Of a stretch of DNA of 64,000 bases, positions 55,720-64,000 are shown one piece after another (position 1 is the stretch's first letter; every line of letters starts with the position of its first letter). Below the pieces are notes generated by a model that did not search any database, was not told the DNA's origin, and worked only from the letters and a program-made list of their open reading frames with translations. Position numbers and translations under genes: made by a program. This stretch comes from Georhizobium profundi (GTDB lineage Bacteria; Pseudomonadota; Alphaproteobacteria; Rhizobiales; Rhizobiaceae), in assembly GCF_003952725.1 (NCBI RefSeq), contig NZ_CP032509.1:1-64000 (forward strand), given 5' to 3'.

Positions 55720-57534
55720 TCAGCGAACCCGGAAGATCGATATGTCGCCGACGCTCGGCACGCGCTCGAGATAGGTCGGCACGCGGCCCTCTCCGATCTC
55801 GGCATAAAGCCCGTCGGGTGCGCGACGAGCGAGCATCCGCGTTTCCGGATCACCTGGGCAATAGACGAGGATCCCGACGCCCGCTCCCTGCATGAAGGCA
55901 CGCGCGCTCTCGGGTGGCTCCATCGCAAGATGCAGTTGCGTGAGCATGCCGCCCTGATTGCGGTGATAGGGCGCCGATAGCACGCGATGGCCAGTGAAGC
56001 GCAGGATCGACGCGCCGAGATTGGAGACGGAGGACACGGTGGTCGGCGCCAAGCCGCGCAGCGGGGCCAGCGCCTCCGCCGTCTGGCAGGACCGCGCCGT
56101 CGGGGAAGGCGCATCGGCCGCATTCGCAGTCTCTTCGCTGAAGGCCAGATGCCCGGCGATTGCCCAGGAAGTCGGCGTCAGCACGATCACCGCCGCGCAG
56201 AAAGCCAGTGCGCGGCGCCAATTGCCGGGTTCGACATGCATCCGGGCGCGCAGCGCCGCGACCACTGGCACGAACGCGAAGATCGCGAAGAGATTGCCGA
56301 AGACGGCGCCGCGCACCTGGATGGATGCGACGAGCAGCGCGGTGGCAAGCAACAGGGCGAGCGTCAGTGCCTGGCGACAGCGATTGCCGGTCCAGGCTGC
56401 GTAAAGGCAAAGCGCAAGCGCTGCGAGCGACAACAGATAGTTGCTGACCAGCGCTTCCGGTGTGCTTCTGGCGAGATCCAACAAGGACTGCGCTTCCGTC
56501 ACCTTCTCCAGCCACAATTCGCGCAGCATCGGGTCGAGCCCGGCAAGTGGATTGGCGAAGCATTGGGGCGCGAATGCAAGTGCTGCAGCCCCTGCCAGCG
56601 CTCCGACCCCGGCCAGCATCATGAAGCGCCCAGGCAGTCTTTGTTGACGCCCCAGCGCTGCTGCCGCGAACAGCGCGCCGGCGCCGACCACGCCCGGCAG
56701 GTAGAAACCGGCCGAATAGGCATCGCAATAGGCGACCATGCGGGCGCCTGGCGGGACTGTGGCAAGGAAGGTCGCGGTCAGTGTCGCGACGAAGGCGAGC
56801 GTGAAACCCTCTATGCCCGGCCGCGCCCGTTCGCCAAGCGCAAGCCACACGAAAGCGACCGCAAGGCACGCGGCCGCCACGATCGGCATGGTCTCGGCAC
56901 CGATGCTGAGCGCCAGCGCGCCGGCCGCGCCGGCCACGGCAAACGCTGCTCTGCTTGGCTCGCGCCGCAGCAGGCCGCCTGCCATCGCCGCGAGGAGGAC
57001 GAGCTGGACATTGTGGTGATCGATCGCACCCGGCGAAAACCGGTTGATGCCGACCGTGTACATCGCACCGAGAAACAGCACTGCCACGACAGCGTGCGGC
57101 CCCTCGCTGCGAAACGAAAGCGCAAGGGCGGAGAGAAGCGCGAGAAGCAGCAGCGCAGGCCATGCGGCAAGCGCGAGCGCCTCGCCGGTCGCGCCCGGCG
57201 CGATCGCCTGGAAGAGCGTGATCAGATTGGCGATGGGCAGATCCACCAGTCGCGACCAGTGCATATCGGTGCCCGCTTCAAGTCCGAGCCTGTATTGGGT
57301 GAAGTCGAACCAGCCCTGCCCCGCGAGCAGATCGCGCACCTGAACGAGGCGCATAACGTCGTCATTGTCGGCGCCGACATAGTCGCCGTCATCGAAGCGG
57401 CGCGCGACGAGCACGGCGAAGGCCATCACGAAGGTGGCAAGCGTCGGCCAGAAAACCCCGACGCGGGAGGTTATCGGGGTACCCGTCTTCGGCCCCGCCC
57501 GCTCGGCGATGCCATCCGCTGTGCCAGCCGCCAT
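55720..57534 (-). CDS. Multi-spanning membrane protein, GT-C glycosyltransferase-like
   Basis: 604 residues with about 11-12 hydrophobic segments and a soluble C-terminal domain (about 480-604). An early acidic motif GADNDDVMRLVQ (after the first helix) and a later GAIDHHNVQ resemble the first-loop Asp motif and DHH motif of STT3/AglB-type and PMT-type GT-C enzymes. The sugar and acceptor are unknown. It lies divergent from a GT2 gene and a GtrA gene, supporting a role in undecaprenyl-linked sugar transfer. Confidence 0.65.
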   Translation of the reverse strand: MAAGTADGIAERAGPKTGTPITSRVGVFWPTLATFVMAFAVLVARRFDDGDYVGADNDDVMRLVQVRDLLAGQGWFDFTQYRLGLEAGTDMHWSRLVDLPIANLITLFQAIAPGATGEALALAAWPALLLLALLSALALSFRSEGPHAVVAVLFLGAMYTVGINRFSPGAIDHHNVQLVLLAAMAGGLLRREPSRAAFAVAGAAGALALSIGAETMPIVAAACLAVAFVWLALGERARPGIEGFTLAFVATLTATFLATVPPGARMVAYCDAYSAGFYLPGVVGAGALFAAAALGRQQRLPGRFMMLAGVGALAGAAALAFAPQCFANPLAGLDPMLRELWLEKVTEAQSLLDLARSTPEALVSNYLLSLAALALCLYAAWTGNRCRQALTLALLLATALLVASIQVRGAVFGNLFAIFAFVPVVAALRARMHVEPGNWRRALAFCAAVIVLTPTSWAIAGHLAFSEETANAADAPSPTARSCQTAEALAPLRGLAPTTVSSVSNLGASILRFTGHRVLSAPYHRNQGGMLTQLHLAMEPPESARAFMQGAGVGILVYCPGDPETRMLARRAPDGLYAEIGEGRVPTYLERVPSVGDISIFRVR

Positions 57535-57662
57535 GTTGGCTTACCCCGCGCCCGCAAAACAAAGAACTGTTCGGGCCGCAACCTAGCCTTAACCTTCCCA
57601 AGAAATAGTAAAGCGCCCGGAGCAGCCGGCCAAAACGTCCAACGCTTGAGGATGGACAGAAG

Positions 57663-58652
57663 ATGCAGGCCTACGACATCGCCGTCCTCATTCCTTGCTA
57701 CAACGAGGAGGCGACGATCTCTTCCGTCGTTGCCGATTTTCGGCGGGTGCTGCCGGATGCGCGGATCTACGTCTACGACAACAATTCCAAAGACCGCACC
57801 GCGATGCTGGCCAAGCTTGCCGGGGCGACCGTCGTGCGCGAGCGCCGGCAGGGCAAGGGTCATGTCGTGCGCCGCATGTTCGCCGACATCGACGCCGACA
57901 TCTACGTCATGGCCGATGGCGACGGCACCTATCCCGCCGACGATGCGCCGGAACTCGTGCTTACCCTGATCAGCGAACGGGCAGACATGGTCGTCGCGAC
58001 CCGCAAGGACGTGACGCGCGACGCCGGCCGCAAGGGTCACGCATTCGGCAACCGGATCTTCAACAGCATCTACCGGCGGCTTTTCGGGCGCGATTTCACC
58101 GATATCTTTTCCGGCTATCGCGCCTTCTCACGACGTTTCGCGAAGAGCTTTCCAGCACTTTCCGCAGGCTTCGAGATCGAAACGGAAATGTCCGTTCACG
58201 CCTCGCAGCTCAAGCTGCCTGTCGCCGAAATTCCCGTTGCCTACGGACGGCGCCCTGAGGGGTCCCACAGCAAGCTCGGCACGTTCCGCGATGGCGGTCG
58301 CATCCTGTGGATGCTTGCGCTTCTGATGAAGGAAACGCGGCCCTTCACCTTCTTCGGTTCGATCGCGCTTGGCTTCGCGGTGGTCTCGCTCGGCTTCATG
58401 GTTCCAGTGCTCATCGAGTATTTCCGCACCGGGCTCGTCGACCGGTTGCCGACCTGGATTCTGGCAGTCGCGCTCAGCCTCATGGCGCTCGTCGCCTTCG
58501 TGTCCGGGGTCATCCTGGATTCGGTTGCGCGCGGGCGCGCCGAACAGAAACGCGTGCACTATCTGACTTTGAAACCCGGCTTTGCGCCAACGGCCGAACG
58601 CACGGACGCGCAACCTGCCGCCAAGACCAAATCCACACGCAAAGTCGCCTGA
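57663..58652 (+). CDS. Glycosyltransferase family 2, DPM1/GtrB-like
   Basis: 329 residues. The GT-A domain (about 1-225) has IPCYNEEATI and the nucleotide-sugar aspartates in ADGDGTYPADD. Two transmembrane helices (about 230-253 and 263-285) follow. Such proteins transfer a sugar to a polyprenyl phosphate. Its TGA overlaps the GtrA start by 1 nt, matching GtrB-GtrA pairs. Confidence 0.9.
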   Translation: MQAYDIAVLIPCYNEEATISSVVADFRRVLPDARIYVYDNNSKDRTAMLAKLAGATVVRERRQGKGHVVRRMFADIDADIYVMADGDGTYPADDAPELVLTLISERADMVVATRKDVTRDAGRKGHAFGNRIFNSIYRRLFGRDFTDIFSGYRAFSRRFAKSFPALSAGFEIETEMSVHASQLKLPVAEIPVAYGRRPEGSHSKLGTFRDGGRILWMLALLMKETRPFTFFGSIALGFAVVSLGFMVPVLIEYFRTGLVDRLPTWILAVALSLMALVAFVSGVILDSVARGRAEQKRVHYLTLKPGFAPTAERTDAQPAAKTKSTRKVA

Positions 58653-59026
58653 TGCGGCGCGTGCTTGCCTTCGGCATAGTGGGTGCCATCGGCTTCGCCG
58701 TCGATGCAGGCGTTCTCGCATCTGGCCTGCATGTGGGGCTGGATCCACTGATCGCGCGTGTCGCCTCGATCGGAACGGCCCTGCTGGTGACCTATGTGCT
58801 CAACCGCGCGGTGACCTTCGGCAAGAGCGATCGCTCGGTGGCTGCCGAAGGTCTGCGCTATGGCGGTGTGGGCTTGAGCTCAGCCGGGCTCAACTACCTC
58901 ATCTATGCGGGGCTTCTTCTTGCCTTCCCGGGGCTCATGCCGCTGGCCGCGCTTGTCGCGGCCTCGGCCGCGGCAGCGCTCTTTTCCTATGTCGGCATTC
59001 AGAAGCTGGTTTTCCGGCGACCCTGA
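58652..59026 (+). CDS. GtrA family membrane protein
   Basis: 124 residues with four hydrophobic segments. GtrA proteins are proposed flippases for the polyprenyl-phosphate sugar made by GtrB. The ATG at 58652 overlaps the GT2 stop codon, so the two are coupled. The GT-C gene next door could be the final transferase. Confidence 0.87.
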   Translation: MRRVLAFGIVGAIGFAVDAGVLASGLHVGLDPLIARVASIGTALLVTYVLNRAVTFGKSDRSVAAEGLRYGGVGLSSAGLNYLIYAGLLLAFPGLMPLAALVAASAAAALFSYVGIQKLVFRRP

Positions 59027-59033
59027 CGACCTC

Positions 59034-60020
59034 TCAGATGGCTTCCCAGCCTTCGTGCTCGCCTGCCCGGAAGATCGCGTCGATCACCTTCTGGTTGGCG
59101 CGCGAAGCCTCCAGTTCGAACAGGTCGACATCGCCGCCGGCGATCTTCTCGGCAAAGGCTTCGGCCTGGAGGCGATACTGGCGGACACCGGAAAAGCGGA
59201 AAACCTCCGAGCGGTCGCGCTTCACCGAATGCAGCGTGACGCTGGCCAGATCGTACTCGCCCGCATTGAAGGGCGCAGCCACTTCGATCGTGCCCTGATC
59301 GCCGTGGAAGACCATTGCCTGGCGCAGCGCCATCTGCGTGGAGCAGTAGAAGCCCATCTCGAAATCGCCGAAGTCGACGACCGCGCTGGCATAACGGTCG
59401 GTGCCGAAATCCGGATCGCGTTCGACCGTGGCGCGCACGCGCTGTGGCTCCATGCCGGTCGCAAACCTTGCCGTGATGACGGGATAAACGCCGATATCGG
59501 CAAGCGCCCCGCCGCCGAGTGCCAGCTGGTTGCGCATATTGCCGGGGTCCCGGTTGGCATAGGTAAAGGCGCCGTCGATGCGCCGCAGCTTGCCGATCGC
59601 GCCGCCGGCGATCAGTTCGCGCACCTTGCGCCACTGGGGATGGTAGAAGACCATGAAGGCCTCAGAGACGACGACGCCGGCCTTGTCGCGCGCGGCGATC
59701 ACCGCGTCGATCTGCTCGGCCTTCAGCGCCAGCGGCTTTTCCACCAGCACATGCTTGCCGGCTTCTGCGGCGCGCACGGCCCATTCGACATGCTGGCTCG
59801 TCGGCAGCGGAATATAGACCGCGTCGACGTTCGGCGAGGCGAGAAGCGCATCATAACTGCCGTGCACTTCGGGGATGCCGAAACGTTGCGCCGTTTCACG
59901 CCCCCGCTCCAGGTCGCGGCTACCGATGGCCGTGACGACGCAATTGCCCGCATCCAGGAGCGCTGGGATCACGTGTTCGCGCGCGATCTTGGCCGTCGAT
60001 AGAATTCCGAAGCGCAGCAT
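59034..60020 (-). CDS. Gfo/Idh/MocA family oxidoreductase
   Basis: NAD(P)-dependent sugar or inositol-type dehydrogenase, 328 residues from the ATG at 60020 with AAGGAA upstream. The N-terminal Rossmann domain has [19 protein letters not shown] (variant of the GxGxxA motif) and the family motif EKPLALK. The substrate is not predictable. It converges on the GtrA gene with only 7 nt between stops. Confidence 0.9.
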   Translation of the reverse strand: MLRFGILSTAKIAREHVIPALLDAGNCVVTAIGSRDLERGRETAQRFGIPEVHGSYDALLASPNVDAVYIPLPTSQHVEWAVRAAEAGKHVLVEKPLALKAEQIDAVIAARDKAGVVVSEAFMVFYHPQWRKVRELIAGGAIGKLRRIDGAFTYANRDPGNMRNQLALGGGALADIGVYPVITARFATGMEPQRVRATVERDPDFGTDRYASAVVDFGDFEMGFYCSTQMALRQAMVFHGDQGTIEVAAPFNAGEYDLASVTLHSVKRDRSEVFRFSGVRQYRLQAEAFAEKIAGGDVDLFELEASRANQKVIDAIFRAGEHEGWEAI

Positions 60021-60207
60021 GGGTCTTTCCTTGCGTGATGGCTGACTGGTGTTGGAGCCATACAGGCAGGCCGCGCACTTGTCATCGACCAGGGCTGCCG
60101 CATCGATGTTGCCGATGCCCAACACACGATCCGCGCTTCCGATCTCGCGGGAATAGCCGGCGGCGCCCTTTCGTTAACGCCTCGTCAATCACATCAGGAG
60201 ACGAGCG

Positions 60208-60843
60208 ATGCGCTACCGGACAGGGCGCGTTGCCGGCATTCTCCGTCAGGGACTGCTTCAGGCTGCGGCACTCGCGGCAGCGCTGATGCTCGTCCCCATG
60301 ACGGCCCATGCCAGCACCGCAGACTACATTCCCCGCTATCTCGACATCCGCACACCCGAACATCTGCGCGGCGTTCCAATCGACCGGCAGCAACGTGATT
60401 GCCTGGCACAGGCGCTCTACCATGAAGCGCGTGGAGAAACGGAACTCGGCCGCATTGCGGTTGCCCAGGTGATCCTCAACCGGGTACGCGCCAAGGTCTA
60501 TCCGGACACGATCTGCGGGGTCGTTTACGAGAACCGGCACATGAAGAACCGCTGCCAGTTTTCCTTTGCCTGCGACGGTATCAGCGATCGGCCGCGTGAA
60601 GCGAGGTCATGGCGGTCAGCGGTCAGGCTTGCCAATGGCATTCTCTGCATCGGAGGCTGTGCACGCCGCGCCGCTTCACCGGAGATCGAGCGGCTTACGC
60701 AGGGGCTCAAATCGGCGACGCATTACCACGCCACCTATGTCAGCCCGCGTTGGGCACGCGCCAAGAAGCGCGTCGGTAAAGTCGGTCTCCACATCTTCTA
60801 CCGCAGCGACCGCGTGGCCCGCACCATGCCTGCACCCTACTGA
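60208..60843 (+). CDS. Cell-wall hydrolase, SleB/CwlJ family
   Basis: 211 residues with a signal peptide (about 1-35, ending AHA) and a Hydrolase_2 domain whose catalytic glutamate lies in ALYHEARGE. Several cysteines (CLAQA, TICGVV, NRCQFSFAC, CIGGC) could form disulfides. Related proteins are lytic transglycosylases or amidases active on peptidoglycan. CAGGAG precedes the ATG. Confidence 0.88.
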   Translation: MRYRTGRVAGILRQGLLQAAALAAALMLVPMTAHASTADYIPRYLDIRTPEHLRGVPIDRQQRDCLAQALYHEARGETELGRIAVAQVILNRVRAKVYPDTICGVVYENRHMKNRCQFSFACDGISDRPREARSWRSAVRLANGILCIGGCARRAASPEIERLTQGLKSATHYHATYVSPRWARAKKRVGKVGLHIFYRSDRVARTMPAPY

Positions 60844-60862
60844 CAGGCGCGCGCCTTACGCT

Positions 60863-62251
60863 TCAGGATGCGGTCGCGCGGGCCCGAATTTCGGCGAAGG
60901 TCCAGTCCTTCAGCAATTTGCCGTCCTGCCAGACGGGTTCCATGAGGTTCACGTCGCCATTCAGATCCTTGAGCGGCACCGCCTCGGGCCGGCCGTTCTT
61001 CAGGATGACGGCCTGGCGGTAGCGCTTGGAGGCCTTGCCGGGGTCGGTCTTCGGGTCCTTGGCAATGCCGTGCCACTGGCCTTCGCTGTCCTGGCGGGAA
61101 TTGGCCTTCATGGCGAAGCGGAGCGTGTCGCGATTGACCTTCTGCAAAAGGCCGCCGCCCATGCCGAAGGCGAGGTTTTCCGACGACCAGCCGCGATCCT
61201 CGAGCCCTGTCAGCAGCCGGCGGATCATGTCGGGCGAGATACCGTCGCCCTGGATGACGCGCACCGCGGGATTGAGAACCTTGTAGCCCTTAGCGTTGAC
61301 GGAGTGGCCGAAGATCTCACCGAGCATCTCGATCGTGTCGATCGGCACCCGCGCCGCGTCGCCGGAATCGGGCCGGACCACCAGCGTGCCGCCGCTCGCC
61401 TCGACCTCGGCGCGCAGTTCGCCGCCCCAGATCTTCTTCACGGCGCGGTAGAGATCGTAGCTGTCGGAGACGACGGCGACGAGCTTGCCCTTGCCGCCGA
61501 ACTGCACGAGCATGTTACGGTAGGCATCCGTTTCGCGTTCTTCGCCCCAGCTCGTCATGGTCGAATGTTCCGCCGCCGGGATTGAGAAGCCGGCCATCTT
61601 CTCGTGATAGAAGCGGCGGGCATAGACGACGCCGGCCACCGTATCGGTGCCGAGGAAGCTGACGAGATGCGCCGCTCCACCGATGCCCGCCTGTTCGGCC
61701 GAGGTCGCGCCGCGCGCGCCGAAATCGTGCAGGCGGAAAGGCAGCACTTCGTCCGGCGTCTCGCAAGTGCGCTCCAGCGATGCCTTGATCATGCCGCGCA
61801 CCGAATGGGACACGGTGGCGACGGTGGATGGATACCAGACCGCACGCAGCAGGGCCGTCTCCAGAAATGTCGGGAGCCAGAAGAAATCCGGGTCCGTGTT
61901 GCGGATCTGGACGAGCGGCGTCCCGGTCGGCACCACCATGCCTTCCGGCAGCGCCTCGATCATCACCGGCATGGCACCGCCGTGCCGTTCGACAAGCAGT
62001 TCCCAGCCTTCGCGGTGAAATGGCAGGCCGTGCGCAGTGACGATGTCTGCGGCCTCCTCCACATCCTCGCGCGTCACGCGGCGGGACAGATAGTCCTTCA
62101 GGAACATCTGCAGCCCGAAGAACAGCACATGGTCGTAGGCACCGCCGGAGCGCGCTTCGATATAGGCGGAGATGGCGGCCGTCTGCGGCGGATACTGCGC
62201 GAAATGCGAGTATTTGTAGCTGTCGGTGTTGAGGATAGGGTTCATGCTCAT
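60863..62251 (-). CDS. nadV: Nicotinamide phosphoribosyltransferase
   Basis: Converts nicotinamide and PRPP to NMN, a short salvage route to NAD that avoids deamidation. 462 residues from the ATG at 62251; the ATG at 62245 is an alternative. LHDFGARG carries Asp176, matching human NAMPT Asp219 that selects nicotinamide, and His229 in PAAEHST matches the phosphorylated His247. No NAD-synthesis gene is adjacent. Confidence 0.92.
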   Translation of the reverse strand: MSMNPILNTDSYKYSHFAQYPPQTAAISAYIEARSGGAYDHVLFFGLQMFLKDYLSRRVTREDVEEAADIVTAHGLPFHREGWELLVERHGGAMPVMIEALPEGMVVPTGTPLVQIRNTDPDFFWLPTFLETALLRAVWYPSTVATVSHSVRGMIKASLERTCETPDEVLPFRLHDFGARGATSAEQAGIGGAAHLVSFLGTDTVAGVVYARRFYHEKMAGFSIPAAEHSTMTSWGEERETDAYRNMLVQFGGKGKLVAVVSDSYDLYRAVKKIWGGELRAEVEASGGTLVVRPDSGDAARVPIDTIEMLGEIFGHSVNAKGYKVLNPAVRVIQGDGISPDMIRRLLTGLEDRGWSSENLAFGMGGGLLQKVNRDTLRFAMKANSRQDSEGQWHGIAKDPKTDPGKASKRYRQAVILKNGRPEAVPLKDLNGDVNLMEPVWQDGKLLKDWTFAEIRARATAS

Positions 62252-62291
62252 CTGTCCGAAGGAAAGCGCCGCCAAAATGATCTGACCGTCC

Positions 62292-62966
62292 TTAGCGCGG
62301 AACCGCTTTGCCCGGCCACTGGCAAATGTCGACAATGGCACAATCGGCACAGCGCGGCGCGCGCGAGGTGCAGATCCGCTTACCGAACTGGATCAGCCAG
62401 AAATGCCCGTCCCGCATGGCCCAGCCCGGCGCGCGCGCCTCAAGTTGAGCCGCGGTCTGCGCTTCGGTCTTTCCTAATGCGAGTCCCGTGCGGTTGCAGA
62501 CGCGGTGCACATGGGTGTCGACCGCGATCACGTCGGCGCCGAAGGTGAAGCTCATGACGATATCGGCGCATTTGCGCCCGATGCCGGGCAGCTTGAGAAG
62601 ACCCTCGCGCGTGTCGGGCACGACGCCGTCGTGCTCTTCGAGCAGCACCTCGCAGAAGCGACGGATGTTGCGGGCTTTCATGTTGTAGAGGCCGGCCGGA
62701 CGGATCGCATCGATCAGGTCCTCTTCGGGCAGCTTCAGGATCGATCGCGGCGTGCGGGCCTTGGCAAACAGTGCCTTGCTGGCCGCAGCCGTGTTGCGAT
62801 CGAGGCTCTGCGCCGACAGCATGCAGGAGATGCAGGAACGGAACGCATCCGGCTGCCCCTTCGGGCCCTTGGCGTTCTTCGTGCGTCCCGGCATCGCCTT
62901 GGACAAGCGGAAAAAGAGCGTTTCGATTTCTTCCGGATCGAGCGGGCGTTCGGCGGGGGTCGTCAT
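62292..62966 (-). CDS. Endonuclease III family DNA glycosylase, second copy
   Basis: 224 residues from the ATG at 62966. The helix-hairpin-helix LPGIGRKCAD has catalytic Lys132, Asp150 lies in VDTHVHRVCNR, and Cys199, Cys206, Cys209 and Cys215 keep the C-x6-C-x2-C-x5-C cluster spacing. It is more divergent than the nth at 16437 (for example GHFWLIQFGKRIC) and may have a different lesion range. nadV follows after 40 nt. Confidence 0.88.
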   Translation of the reverse strand: MTTPAERPLDPEEIETLFFRLSKAMPGRTKNAKGPKGQPDAFRSCISCMLSAQSLDRNTAAASKALFAKARTPRSILKLPEEDLIDAIRPAGLYNMKARNIRRFCEVLLEEHDGVVPDTREGLLKLPGIGRKCADIVMSFTFGADVIAVDTHVHRVCNRTGLALGKTEAQTAAQLEARAPGWAMRDGHFWLIQFGKRICTSRAPRCADCAIVDICQWPGKAVPR

Positions 62967-63025
62967 GCAGACGGACTTAGCGCACTTGGCACATGCTGAC
63001 AGTGTCTGGCGTGGTGGCTTGCCGA

Positions 63026-63904
63026 TCAGGCGGCGGTCTGCCCCGTTTCCCAGCCGAGCATCGCCCGCTTGCGCGTCAGTCCCCAGTGATAGCCCGTCAG
63101 ATCGCCCGATTTTCCAAGCGCGCGATGGCACGGCACGACGAACGAGATCGGGTTGCGCCCGACAGCCGCGCCGACGGCACGCGACGCGGTCGGCTGGCCG
63201 ATGTCGCGCGCGATATCGGAATAGGTCACGGCCTTGGCGAGCGGGATCGTCATCAGCGCCTGCCAGACGCGGATCTGAAAGTCCGATCCGATCAGCACGA
63301 CGTTCAGCGGCGCATCCGCCGTCCACCGCGCCGGATCGAAGATGCGTGTGGCATAGGGTGCCGTTGCGGCTGCATCCTCGACATAGGTCGCCCGGGGCCA
63401 GCGCGAGGCCATGTCCTCGAAGGCATCGCGGCGTTCGCCCGGATCGTCGAAGGCAAGACCGGCCAGGCCCCGATCCGTGATCATCACGAGAGCCGTGCCG
63501 AAAGGCGATGGATGGTAGCCATAGCGGATCGTCAGCCCCTCGCCCTTCGCCTTCCAGACACCGGGCGACATCGCTTCATGGGTGACGAACAGATCGTGCA
63601 GCCGTCCAGGGCCCGAATACCCAACCTCGAAGCTCGCATCGAGCAGCGGCAGCCCCTCATGGCCCAGCAGGCGCTTGGCATGATCGAGCGTGACCGCCTG
63701 CAAAAAGGCTTTCGGCGAAAGCCCCGCCCAGCGCGTGAAGACCTTCTGCAACTGCGTTGGCGACTGGCCGAGTTCAGCCGCGATCGTCTCCAGCGTCGGC
63801 TGGCTGCGGTAATCGTTGGAAATCAGTTCGATCACGCCGCGCACGGTATCGTAATCCGTGCCCTGCGGCGTGATCTCCGTTTGCAAGCGGGCAGCAATCG
63901 TCAT
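63026..63904 (-). CDS. Ada-like AraC/methylated-DNA-cysteine methyltransferase fusion
   Basis: 292 residues. An AraC-type helix-turn-helix region (about 20-120) is fused to an O6-alkylguanine-DNA alkyltransferase with the acceptor Cys259 in PCHR. The N-terminal Ada zinc domain that senses methylphosphotriesters is absent. AGGAG (63914-63918) lies 9 nt from the ATG at 63904, which favours it over the ATG at 63913. It lies next to the second endonuclease III. Confidence 0.9.
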   Translation of the reverse strand: MTIAARLQTEITPQGTDYDTVRGVIELISNDYRSQPTLETIAAELGQSPTQLQKVFTRWAGLSPKAFLQAVTLDHAKRLLGHEGLPLLDASFEVGYSGPGRLHDLFVTHEAMSPGVWKAKGEGLTIRYGYHPSPFGTALVMITDRGLAGLAFDDPGERRDAFEDMASRWPRATYVEDAAATAPYATRIFDPARWTADAPLNVVLIGSDFQIRVWQALMTIPLAKAVTYSDIARDIGQPTASRAVGAAVGRNPISFVVPCHRALGKSGDLTGYHWGLTRKRAMLGWETGQTAA

Positions 63905-64000
63905 GGCCAACATCTCCTGGTCATGGCGGAGATATCATCACGACGGCCACCCGCCCGCCACCCGATTCATGCGTCCCTCAACTCGCGTTGAAGGCTGCGA

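Noticed and set aside
55987..57969. A 660-residue plus-strand frame over the GT-C gene, running into the GT2 gene
   Set aside because: Charged, Arg/Gly/Gln-rich translation with no motif; the opposite strand encodes a coherent membrane protein, and the 3' part is out of frame with the GT2 gene.
1..64000. CRISPR array, prophage, insertion sequence, rRNA or tRNA genes
   Set aside because: I saw no regularly spaced direct repeats, transposase or phage genes, or RNA gene signatures such as the tRNA T-loop GTTCRA with a paired acceptor stem; a tRNAscan or Rfam run could still find something short.

Overview
This window looks like a chromosomal segment from an alphaproteobacterium of the order Hyphomicrobiales (Rhizobiales), with high-GC coding DNA. 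The evidence is gene content and order, not a database search: dnaA-dnaN-recF; lptC-lptA-lptB-rpoN-hpf-ptsN; hsp20-DUF1150 behind a ROSE-type RNA thermometer; the run tsaB-rimI-fur/mur-plsC/olsA-miaB-phoH-ybeY-tlyC-lnt-phrR-metK-trmB; the ornithine-lipid gene olsB; and two copies of a palindromic intergenic repeat typical of rhizobia. Genus cannot be resolved from the sequence alone. I saw no rRNA, tRNA, CRISPR array, prophage, transposase or plasmid-type gene.

Layout. 0-5 kb: replication genes dnaA, dnaN and recF, then a MoeB/ThiF-type protein. 5-11 kb: a BLUF blue-light sensor, prfC, dut, an EamA exporter, a HAD nucleotidase, and a copper-handling pair (a DUF1775-PCuAC fusion and a DUF2946-like protein). 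11-17 kb: lysine/peptidoglycan genes dapD and dapE interleaved with small membrane proteins, arsC-arsH, an EI24 membrane protein and endonuclease III. 17-24 kb: DUF2244, olsB, an orphan hybrid histidine kinase, nfu, a universal stress protein, trpS and murJ. 24-36 kb: glnD, a nucleoside hydrolase, the heat-shock pair, ptsN, hpf, rpoN, the Lpt genes, an SppA-type protease and ihfB. 36-43 kb: lapA-like, an ornithine cyclodeaminase family enzyme, a CoxG-like protein, two RNA methyltransferases, lspA, acuI, tsaB and rimI. 43-53 kb: fur/mur through trmB. 53-64 kb: glk-mgsA-mepA, a GT-C/GT2/GtrA glycolipid cluster, an oxidoreductase, a SleB-type hydrolase, nadV, a second endonuclease III and an Ada-like protein.

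How the genes work together. Much of the window concerns envelope building: Lpt transport, MurJ, Lnt, LspA, DapD/DapE, MepA, SleB, OlsB, PlsC and the glycolipid cluster. A second theme is nitrogen and stress control: GlnD, PtsN, RpoN, HPF, Usp and Hsp20. A third is RNA/tRNA modification and ribosome maturation: MiaB, TsaB, RimI, TrmB, YbeY and two methyltransferases. Many genes are tightly packed, with 1-8 nt overlaps implying translational coupling.

The most distinctive signals are: (i) a RpoH-like promoter and ROSE-type thermometer in front of hsp20-DUF1150; (ii) a fused periplasmic copper protein with a His-rich linker; (iii) the covarying palindromic repeat pair; (iv) several terminator hairpins that contain the stop codon of the gene they end; (v) a possible structured leader and operator in front of metK. 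The only intergenic stretch over 300 bases is dnaA-dnaN (1544-2002).
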